Of a stretch of DNA of 5,695 nt, positions 1 to 5,153 are shown in pieces; within the stretch, counting starts at the first letter, position 1, and every line of letters starts with the position of its first letter. Source of the DNA: CAYPTI01 sp964413525 [NCBI: uncultured bacterium]. Lineage in GTDB: Bacteria; T1Sed10-126. The DNA is taken from NCBI GenBank assembly GCA_964413525.1, contig CAYPTI010000085.1:1-5695 (forward strand), read 5' to 3'. The position numbers and the translations under genes are program-made. The notes beneath the pieces were generated by a model. The model had not been told where the DNA came from and did no database searches. It saw only the letters and a program-made list of their open reading frames with translations.

Positions 1-586
1 TCGGCAACTGAGCGGCGTCGACAAACTGAGGGGAGTAGGGAAACCCCATCTGCTCTGGGTCCCTCCAGGGACCATAGATCAAATACAGCATCAGGTTGAT
101 CCCCACAAAGTTCAGCAACAGTGTGGTGATGATCTCGTTGGTTCCCCAGTAGGCCTTGGCGAGGGCCGGAAACAAAATCCAGAGAGCGCCGGCGAGCGCT
201 CCGGCCACGGCCATGGCGGGAAGCAGGATCCAGATGCTGGCCTCCGACCACCACATGGCCACCCCGGCTGCCGCCACGGCCCCCAGGTGGAGCTGTCCCT
301 CCGCCCCGATGTTCCAGAGCGTCATTTTGGCCGCGAGGGCGATGCCGAGCGCACACATCAGGAGGGGCACCGTCCGCAGAAGCGTCTGGATAAGCCCCCG
401 CTGACTGGTCAGCGATCCCTCAAACATCGTCATGTACATCTCAACGGGGTCCCAATCCGCCAGCCAGACGATCAGCCCGGCGATCACCAGGGCCAGGACC
501 ACGACCCCGAGACGAATTCCGTTCGCGAACAAAAAACCCGCGTCCGTCCGCCGAGCGATCCGGAAGTTGGTCGGGTTAAGGTTCAT
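1..586 (-). CDS. Nucleoside-type ABC transporter permease, N-terminal part (runs off the left edge)
   Basis: Inner-membrane permease of the BPD_transp_2 family (the RbsC/YufP-like branch), which forms the channel of the BMP-dependent importer encoded here. Reading from ATG at 586 gives 195 codons without a stop. Hydrophobic segments lie near residues 24-43, 67-86, 99-111, 117-141 and 150-171. Residues 91-98 read WNIGAEGQ and 149-160 read TNEIITTLLLNF, two stretches typical of nucleoside-type permeases. The start is supported by GGGAG (595-599 on the plus-strand map) 8 bases upstream, and by a spacing of only 21 bp from the ATPase stop codon, so the two genes are surely cotranscribed. Family members are usually about 350 residues, so a little over half is visible. 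A partner permease gene normally follows and would lie beyond the left edge. Family assignment is firm; the transported compound is inferred from the binding protein. Confidence 0.93.
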   Translation of the reverse strand, partial: MNLNPTNFRIARRTDAGFLFANGIRLGVVVLALVIAGLIVWLADWDPVEMYMTMFEGSLTSQRGLIQTLLRTVPLLMCALGIALAAKMTLWNIGAEGQLHLGAVAAAGVAMWWSEASIWILLPAMAVAGALAGALWILFPALAKAYWGTNEIITTLLLNFVGINLMLYLIYGPWRDPEQMGFPYSPQFVDAAQLP

Positions 587-607
587 TGGAGCTGCTCCCG
601 GGTCCGG

Positions 608-2200
608 TCAGTCACCCGAATCAACCTCCCCCGCCATGGCGAGGCCCACCTCGTCCCGCAAATCGGGATCGGGAGGAAAGTCCTTCACCAGTTCTCCGTC
701 AAACAGGACGTGAATTCGATCGGCCAGTTTGAAGACCTCCTCCAGGCGCTCGGAAATAAGCAGGATGGCCTGACCTTCGTCACGACAGGTCAACAACGTC
801 TCGTGAACGGCCTGGATGGCCGAAACATCAAGTCCCCGGGTCGGGTAGTAGCACAGCAAGACGCTGGGATTGGTCGACAGTTCCCGAGCGATCAGGAGTT
901 TCTGCTGGTTGCCACCCGAAAGTGAGGACACGGGTTTGTCGAGGCCGGAGTACCTGACGTCCAACTTCTCCATGTGTTGCTCAGCCAGCTGTTCCGAGGT
1001 CTCCCGGTCAAGGACGGACCAGTTCGATATCGGGGGATCTCGGTATTCACGGAGGATGAAATTCTCGACCAGGTCCATGCTGGTGACCAGGCCCTCGCTG
1101 GTCCGATCCGCGGGAATGTAGCAGAGCCCGGCCTCAATGGCCTCCCGGGGTTGAGCTCGGGTGAAGGATCTCTCCCCGATGGCGATTTCGCCCTTAAAAT
1201 CCCGAAGCCCCGCAATGGATTCGGCCAGTTCTCGCTGACCGTTCCCCGAAATGCCGGCGATCCCGATAATCTCCCCCTCCCGGACCTCCAGGTCCATCCC
1301 GGACACCGCGACCAGCCCCCGGTTGTCCGTCACCTTCAGGTCGGACAACCGCAGGGAAACGTCACCCGGTTCCCGGTCCGACCGGCTCAATTCACGGGAA
1401 AGTTCCCTTCCCACCATCAGGTTGGCCAGTTCCTTTTCGTTCGTGCGGGACGTTTCAAGGGTTTCGATCTGCTTTCCGTCCCGCAGGATCGTAACCCGAT
1501 CGGAAACCGCCATCACCTCGTCCAGTTTGTGGGTAATAAAAATAATCCCGTGCCCCAGATCCAGCATCTCCCGCATGGTTTCAAACAGCTCATCAGCCTC
1601 CTGCGGAGTCAGGGCGGAGGTCGGTTCGTCCAGGATCAGGACCTCCGCTCCCCGGTAGAGAGCCTTCAGGATCTCAACCTGCTGCTGTTCGGCAATCGAC
1701 AACTGCCAGATCTTAGCCGAAAGATCGACCTCAAAACCGTACTGCTCGGTAATCTGGTGAATTTCGTCCTCCAGTTTCCGGGCCCGGACGATGTTCGGAC
1801 AGTCCCGGTGTCCCATGGCGATGTTTTCGGCCGCGGTAAAGGGCTCCACCAGTTTGAAATGCTGATGGACCATGCCGATGCCGGCTTCGATTGCCTCGGC
1901 CGGGTTGCGGAACATGGTTCGTCTGCCGCGGACTCGAATCTGACCGGAATCCGGGCGCAGAAACCCGGCCAGTACGTTCATCAGGGTGGATTTACCGGCC
2001 CCGTTTTCCCCGAGCAGGGCGTGAACCTCCCCCTGTCTGAGATCAAAATCAACCGCGTCATTCGCCACGACTCCGGGGAACGAACGGGTGATCTTCCGCA
2101 TTTCAACCAGCGGGGACGCCGGGGTGCCCTCCTCCTGAACCGCCGTCGTAGACCCGGAAGGGTTCGACGAGTCTCCGGAACGTCGATCCTGTTCGGTCAT
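608..2200 (-). CDS. ABC transporter ATPase with two nucleotide-binding domains, nucleoside/simple-sugar importer type
   Basis: Cytoplasmic ATPase of 530 residues that powers the importer. It resembles YufO/NupO and RbsA, and the length is normal for the family. Domain 1 has Walker A GENGAGKST (64-72), Q-loop Gln113, a variant signature LSIAEQQ (167-173), Walker B VLILDEP (187-193) and H-loop His224. Domain 2 has a Walker A-like GISGNGQREL (316-325) without the lysine, a canonical signature LSGGNQQ (427-433), the PTRGLD stretch (453-458) and Glu484 where the H-loop histidine would be. Such asymmetry is normal here: one composite site is competent and one is degenerate. I chose ATG 2200 over upstream ATGs (for example 2263) because AAAGGAA sits 6 bases before it and the family homology starts soon after, near residue 31. 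The first 30 residues are a polar Ser/Thr-rich tail. The permease gene follows after 21 bp. Confidence 0.95.
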   Translation of the reverse strand: MTEQDRRSGDSSNPSGSTTAVQEEGTPASPLVEMRKITRSFPGVVANDAVDFDLRQGEVHALLGENGAGKSTLMNVLAGFLRPDSGQIRVRGRRTMFRNPAEAIEAGIGMVHQHFKLVEPFTAAENIAMGHRDCPNIVRARKLEDEIHQITEQYGFEVDLSAKIWQLSIAEQQQVEILKALYRGAEVLILDEPTSALTPQEADELFETMREMLDLGHGIIFITHKLDEVMAVSDRVTILRDGKQIETLETSRTNEKELANLMVGRELSRELSRSDREPGDVSLRLSDLKVTDNRGLVAVSGMDLEVREGEIIGIAGISGNGQRELAESIAGLRDFKGEIAIGERSFTRAQPREAIEAGLCYIPADRTSEGLVTSMDLVENFILREYRDPPISNWSVLDRETSEQLAEQHMEKLDVRYSGLDKPVSSLSGGNQQKLLIARELSTNPSVLLCYYPTRGLDVSAIQAVHETLLTCRDEGQAILLISERLEEVFKLADRIHVLFDGELVKDFPPDPDLRDEVGLAMAGEVDSGD

Positions 2201-2425
2201 CTCGGATTCCTTTCTCGACTCTAATGTTCGGTCTGACACCGTTCCTGCAACCTGCATCACCAAACGCCCAACCCCTTCCGGCGCCGGCGTTCCTCAACCC
2301 CCGGTCGTCCCAGCCTCAATTCGTCCCGAACGAATGATGGTCGGCCCCGGGCACTCCCATCCCCGGCCCGAGGGCAACCGTGGTAAGCCTGAGGGGTCCG
2401 GGTCGGAGCCGGTTAGCGGGCCGTG
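2201..2425 (-). other. Intercistronic region between binding-protein and ATPase genes, with GC-rich inverted repeats
   Basis: This 225-bp gap holds no supported gene. It contains the perfect palindrome CCGGCGCCGG (2278-2287), enclosed by AACGCC (2263-2268) pairing with GGCGTT (2286-2291), and a separate short hairpin at 2319-2335. No run of T follows any stem on the minus strand, so this is not a clear Rho-independent terminator. In many binding-protein transporters a structured gap after the binding-protein gene lowers read-through or protects the upstream mRNA from 3' decay, so that the binding protein outnumbers the membrane parts. That role is inference. No convincing internal promoter was seen. 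Confidence 0.4.
2319..2335. repeat. Short inverted repeat ATTCGT-N5-ACGAAT
   Basis: The 6-bp arms at 2319-2324 and 2330-2335 are perfectly complementary around a 5-base loop (2325-2329). It could be a small RNA hairpin in the transcript between the binding-protein and ATPase genes. The arms share the TTCGT/ACGAA core with palindromes in the divergent region at 4999-5024, so a shared regulator site is possible. A short repeat like this can also arise by chance. Confidence 0.4.
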
Positions 2426-3586
2426 CTAGTCGGGCAGATCGCCGATGATTCCTTCTACCAGAAAATCCTGGGAGGCACCGAAGTCGCCAATATCCTCCAT
2501 GGGCAGAACCTCCCCCTCCTCGACCACGAGGTTTCCGTCCTGGTCACGGATGGGTCCCGCCCAGATCTCGTAATCACCGTCGATAATGTCCTGTTTTACG
2601 GGTTGAATTTCCTCCTCCGCTCCCTCAACCGCGTTGTCAGTTACCTCGGTCATCTGAACCACGCCGTCGGCCATGTCGCCCATGATCATCTCCGGTTCCC
2701 ACGTCCCGTCGAGAACGTCACGGGCCTGATCGACGTAAATGACGCCCCAGTCCCAGACCGTGGACGTCAGGATCGCATCGGGAGCAAATTCGTACTGATC
2801 CATGTGATACCCCACGCTGTACACGCCCCGTTCTTCTGCCGCCTGGGCGGGAGCCGGGGAATCCTGAGCGTGTCCGATCACGTCCGCACCCAGGTCGATC
2901 ACGCTCATGGCGGCTTCTCGGGCGGCCGACGGATCGTGCCACTGGTTCGTCCAGACCAGGCGCATTTCCACGTCGGGGTTCGTTTTTTGTGCTCCGAGAA
3001 AAAAGGCGTTGATGTCGACGAGAATGGTGGGAACGGGATGAGGGGCCACGTACCCCAGCACGTCCGATTCGGTCTGCAATCCGGCGAGCATGCCGGCCAG
3101 GTACTGGGCCTCGTACATGCGGCCGTAGTAGTTGCCCATGTTGGGACCGGTTTTGAACCCGGAAGAATGCATGAAGGCCACGTCCGGCCAGAACTCGGCT
3201 ATCTCAAGCATCGGGTCCATGTAGCCAAAACTGGTGCCGAACACCAGGTCGGTACCCTGCCGGGCAAGGGATTCCGTCACGTCGGCAACGTCCACCTCGG
3301 GTACCGATTCGACGTACCGGGTGGTCACCCGATCCCCCAGTTCATCCTCCAGGGCCTTTCGACCCTGATCGTGAGCGTAGCTCCATCCGAAGTCCCCCAC
3401 CGGTCCAACGTACACAAACCCGACTTCGATGGAGTCTCGTTCCTGGGCGTCAGCCGGGGTCCCGAGCGAAGCAACCAGAACCAGCAACCCAACCAGGGCA
3501 AGACAGATCCCTGTCCAACCATCGACCATCGACCGATTATGGGTCTTCAAAACACTCATTCCTTTCAGTGAACCTGATTGGCTCAT
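2426..3586 (-). CDS. BMP/PnrA-family periplasmic solute-binding protein (probable purine nucleoside or nucleobase ligand)
   Basis: Exported binding protein of 386 residues that would capture ligand in the periplasm and deliver it to the ABC importer encoded next to it. ATG 3586 is preceded by GGAG with 6 bases of spacing. Later in-frame ATGs (3559, 3529) lack a well-spaced ribosome site, and the last would leave a signal peptide with no positive charge. The signal peptide has basic residues at 8, 14 and 18, a hydrophobic core at 27-42 and a probable cut after Ala-Asp-Ala (45-47). There is no lipobox cysteine. The mature part begins with EVGFVYVGPVGDFGWSYAHD (54-73), characteristic of the proteobacterial-type BMP subfamily, and ends with the typical AGPIRDQDG region (343-351) and a FLVEGIIGDLP tail (375-385). 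BMP proteins studied so far mostly bind purine nucleosides; the exact ligand here is unknown. The mature protein is strikingly acidic. It lies 117 bp downstream of the Rieske gene and 225 bp upstream of the ATPase gene. Confidence 0.95.
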   Translation of the reverse strand: MSQSGSLKGMSVLKTHNRSMVDGWTGICLALVGLLVLVASLGTPADAQERDSIEVGFVYVGPVGDFGWSYAHDQGRKALEDELGDRVTTRYVESVPEVDVADVTESLARQGTDLVFGTSFGYMDPMLEIAEFWPDVAFMHSSGFKTGPNMGNYYGRMYEAQYLAGMLAGLQTESDVLGYVAPHPVPTILVDINAFFLGAQKTNPDVEMRLVWTNQWHDPSAAREAAMSVIDLGADVIGHAQDSPAPAQAAEERGVYSVGYHMDQYEFAPDAILTSTVWDWGVIYVDQARDVLDGTWEPEMIMGDMADGVVQMTEVTDNAVEGAEEEIQPVKQDIIDGDYEIWAGPIRDQDGNLVVEEGEVLPMEDIGDFGASQDFLVEGIIGDLPD

Positions 3587-3637
3587 CGGTTTCTCCTATC
3601 CGCTTGCCGAACCGATCAACTCAACAAACAGTGGACC

Positions 3638-3666
3638 ATTTTGTAACCGAACTCTGCAAACTTCAA
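3638..3666 (-). promoter_or_regulatory. Candidate sigma-70-like promoter for the binding-protein gene
   Basis: Read on the minus strand, TTGAAG (3661-3666) and CAAAAT (3638-3643) are separated by 17 bases, each matching four of six consensus bases. It would start transcription roughly 45 bases upstream of the binding-protein ATG. The match is weak and may be chance; the gene could instead be transcribed with the Rieske gene. Confidence 0.22.
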
Positions 3667-3674
3667 GGACGACC

Positions 3675-3703
3675 TTCCCCCCCTCAATCGAAGCCGGGGG
3701 GAA
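3675..3703 (-). terminator. GC-rich stem-loop directly after the Rieske stop codon (terminator or mRNA-processing hairpin)
   Basis: Immediately after the TGA stop at 3706-3704 the minus strand reads TTCCCCCC (3703-3696), a 13-base loop, then GGGGGGAA (3682-3675), an 8-bp perfect stem. No T tract follows, so it is not a standard Rho-independent terminator. Its position suggests partial termination or 3'-end protection between the Rieske and binding-protein genes. The stem is seen directly; the role is inferred. Confidence 0.38.
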
Positions 3704-4687
3704 TCACGCCGTTCCGAAGGTGAGCCCCTCCTTCCGCAGCCACTTCCGGTAGGCGATGCTGCACCGATCGGCGGGTCGGTGCAGCTCGGCCTGAAGGTCA
3801 AGAGGGAGCAGCTCCGGGCGCTGGGACTCGACGATCGGAATGTCCTCCCGGGTGATTTGATCCTGAAACGCCCGGATCTCCTCGTCATCGGTCTCGTCCC
3901 CGTAATTCATCGTGATCCACATCCACATCTTGCTTTTGGCTTCATTGACGGGGGTCACGGTGGCAAAGATGGCAAAGTGATTGTCGCCGCGCCCCTTCTT
4001 GAAGTAAGCGGTCAGCGCCCGGCGCGTTTCATACGTATAGTGGACGTATCCCCCTTCCCCGGTTCCGTCGGGGTTGGGCTGCCAGACCGGCACGTCCCGG
4101 GCCAGGATCCCGTGCTCATGGGTCTCCACCTCGAAATCAGGGATCTCGGGACGATCCTGGTCGCCCAGGGTCCCCTCATGAACAAAGGGGAAGTGGGCCA
4201 CGTCCAGAAAATTTTCTACGCAGCGGGGGGCGGCGGCGTCAAAATGATAGGGGCCGCAGCGGATCAACCGGAATTCGTCGTCCCCCCATTCGTCAAGCGA
4301 TGGAACGTCCTGATGAGCGTCTCCCAAGCAGACCCACACCATGTCGTATTGCTCGCGAACCTCATACTGTTCCACGGTAAAATCGGACGGAGGAGGCTGA
4401 TCGGGATGGGCCGGGATTTCAACGCACCGACCCTCGTCGTTGTACTTCCAACCATGGTACGGACATTTCAAGGTTCCGTTTTCAATCTCTCCCATGGAGA
4501 GGCGGGTCCCTCGGTGAAGACAGAGATCGCGCCAGGCCAGAACCTCTTCCTCCGTGCGCCAGAGCACCAGTTCCATGCCCAGCAGGCTGGCCGACACCGG
4601 GTCGCCCTCCCGGACGTCCTCCGACCAGGCAACCACGTGCCAGTCGTTGACCAGCACGGGATCCTCCAGCTTTTCATCCGCCTGCAT
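3704..4687 (-). CDS. Rieske [2Fe-2S] non-haem iron oxygenase, aromatic-ring-hydroxylating dioxygenase alpha-subunit-like
   Basis: Cytoplasmic oxygenase of 327 residues that uses O2 and electrons from a separate reductase to hydroxylate or demethylate a small ring compound. The Rieske centre is Cys56-x-His58, then Cys75-x2-His78 (CLH and CPYHGW). The catalytic domain has ENFLDVAHFPFVH (158-170), giving iron ligands His165 and His170, with Asp162 as the usual electron-bridging residue. The third ligand is probably Asp282 in REDIPIVESQRPE. The C-terminal stretch (297-317, including AELHRPADR and IAYRKWL) fits the single-component vanillate-demethylase/PaO-like group. The open frame runs on to 5038, but ATG 4687 has GGGAGGG about 7 bases upstream and the homology starts there (LEDPVLVNDWHVVAW). 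Its place upstream of a BMP transporter suggests a purine-type substrate, as for HpxD or NdmA/B, though no substrate can be read from the sequence. No reductase gene is in the window. Confidence 0.94.
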   Translation of the reverse strand: MQADEKLEDPVLVNDWHVVAWSEDVREGDPVSASLLGMELVLWRTEEEVLAWRDLCLHRGTRLSMGEIENGTLKCPYHGWKYNDEGRCVEIPAHPDQPPPSDFTVEQYEVREQYDMVWVCLGDAHQDVPSLDEWGDDEFRLIRCGPYHFDAAAPRCVENFLDVAHFPFVHEGTLGDQDRPEIPDFEVETHEHGILARDVPVWQPNPDGTGEGGYVHYTYETRRALTAYFKKGRGDNHFAIFATVTPVNEAKSKMWMWITMNYGDETDDEEIRAFQDQITREDIPIVESQRPELLPLDLQAELHRPADRCSIAYRKWLRKEGLTFGTA

Positions 4688-4730
4688 GCGGAATCCCTCC
4701 CGGATGATGATCGTTCCGTAACCGATCGTC

Positions 4731-4773
4731 CGGAAACACAATACGGTCTTTCCGCTGGATTCGTCCAGCAGAA
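4731..4773 (-). promoter_or_regulatory. Leader hairpin with a competing alternative pairing, upstream of the Rieske gene
   Basis: In the minus-strand RNA, UUCUGCUGGA and UCCAGCGGAA pair around a CGAA tetraloop, forming 10 bp with one U-G wobble (4773-4750). The wobble becomes a C-A mismatch on the other strand, so the stem is better formed in the Rieske leader transcript. The 3' arm overlaps CGGAAA (4754-4749), which can instead pair perfectly with UUUCCG (4736-4731). The two pairings exclude each other, an arrangement seen in attenuators and RNA switches. The structure ends 44 bases before the Rieske ATG. No known riboswitch class was recognised. Confidence 0.35.
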
Positions 4774-4874
4774 TCAGAGGGGATCCTCCGAAGCCCGGGC
4801 GTGCCGTAAGCGCCTCCCGATCCGGTGAATGATCCTGCCTCTGCCCAGGCCGTTCGTATCGATGGATTGTCCCC

Positions 4875-4902
4875 GGTTGGTTTCGGAACGGCGAAACCAA
4901 CC
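4875..4902. repeat. 11-bp perfect inverted repeat (stem-loop) in the Rieske leader
   Basis: GGTTGGTTTCG (4875-4885) and CGAAACCAACC (4892-4902) are perfectly complementary around a 6-base loop (4886-4891). No T run follows on either strand, so it is not a standard terminator. It could be an RNA stem-loop in the 5' leader of the Rieske transcript or a DNA operator. A TATAAG box on the minus strand at 4924-4919 would place a transcript start about 10 bases upstream of the stem, which would fit a 5'-end hairpin, but the -35 is poor. Confidence 0.5.
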
Positions 4903-4998
4903 CCGGTCGGAGACCGTACTTATACGTACTCCGGGACACAATGGCCCCTTTACCCGGAACACGTTCCTTGCATTCGTACGCCCGGTAAGTAGCCTCGG

Positions 4999-5024
4999 TT
5001 CGTTCGACGAATCGTTCGTACGAA
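4999..5024. promoter_or_regulatory. Adjacent TTCGT/ACGAA palindromes, possible regulator-binding cluster
   Basis: TTCGT-TCG-ACGAA (4999-5011) is followed four bases later by the perfect 10-bp palindrome TTCGTACGAA (5015-5024). A partial copy, TTCGTACG, lies at 4973-4980. Repeated symmetric half-sites between divergent genes are typical of transcription-factor binding. No regulator gene is visible in the window. Confidence 0.35.
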
Positions 5025-5035
5025 GTCATCCAAAC

Positions 5036-5060
5036 CATTCAATCACGGTTCGATTGAATG
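5036..5060. promoter_or_regulatory. Operator-like 9-bp inverted repeat CATTCAATC-N7-GATTGAATG
   Basis: The arms at 5036-5044 and 5052-5060 are perfect inverted copies separated by seven bases, 25 bp in all. The arms are AT-rich compared with the surroundings and the site lies 93 bp upstream of the DUF3891 start. Size and symmetry match operators of dimeric helix-turn-helix repressors such as the TetR or GntR families. As RNA it would also fold into a 9-bp hairpin, but no T run makes it a terminator. Which factor binds, if any, cannot be told. Confidence 0.5.
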
Positions 5061-5153
5061 CCGTCACGTCCTTTTCTCCGCGGTAGGACGGTCTCCGGAC
5101 GGCCTGGAATTGACCGGTCGGACCACACCTGGATACCGGGAAGGTGATTTGAT

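Larger units (their letters stand above)
4688..5153. promoter_or_regulatory. Divergent regulatory region between the Rieske gene and the DUF3891 gene
   Basis: No gene is convincingly supported in these 466 bp. The Rieske reading frame stays open through 117 further codons up to an ATG at 5038, but there is no ribosome site at that end and no family homology that I recognise, so it reads as a long leader. The region contains, from left to right, a 10-bp tetraloop hairpin (4750-4773), an 11-bp stem-loop (4875-4902), a -10-like TATAAG on the minus strand (4924-4919) without a good -35, GGAAC-N2-GTTCC (4956-4967), a TTCGT/ACGAA palindrome cluster (4999-5024) and a 9-bp inverted repeat (5036-5060). 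Promoters for both divergent genes should lie here, but none matches the consensus well. Confidence 0.6.

Noticed and set aside
521-530. Perfect palindrome GTTCGCGAAC
   Set aside because: It lies inside the permease coding sequence, is only 10 bp and needs no explanation beyond the codons for Phe-Ala-Asn.
974-2224. Long plus-strand open frame of 416 codons opposite the ATPase gene
   Set aside because: It is antisense to an ATPase with all family motifs, its product shows no recognisable domain, and such open antisense frames are common where the real gene avoids certain codons.
2423-3571. Plus-strand open frame of 382 codons opposite the binding-protein gene
   Set aside because: It mirrors the real gene almost end to end, its product is rich in His, Gly and Val in a way typical of antisense translation, and no ribosome site was seen.
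3779-4828. Plus-strand open frame of 349 codons opposite the Rieske gene
   Set aside because: It is antisense to a gene with intact Rieske and iron-ligand motifs; no domain is recognisable in its product.
4688-5038. Upstream in-frame extension of the Rieske gene by 117 residues
   Set aside because: ATG 5038 lacks a ribosome site, the extra sequence does not resemble any Rieske N-terminus, and ATG 4687 has a strong, well-spaced ribosome site at the point where the homology begins.
4829-5086. Small plus-strand open frame of 85 codons in the divergent region
   Set aside because: No ribosome site, no recognisable domain, and it runs across the leader hairpin and palindrome cluster.
5110-5137. 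Promoter-like TTGACC and GATACC with 16-base spacing upstream of the DUF3891 gene
   Set aside because: The predicted transcript start, near 5144, would leave out most of the ribosome site at 5139-5144, and the -10 matches only three of six bases.
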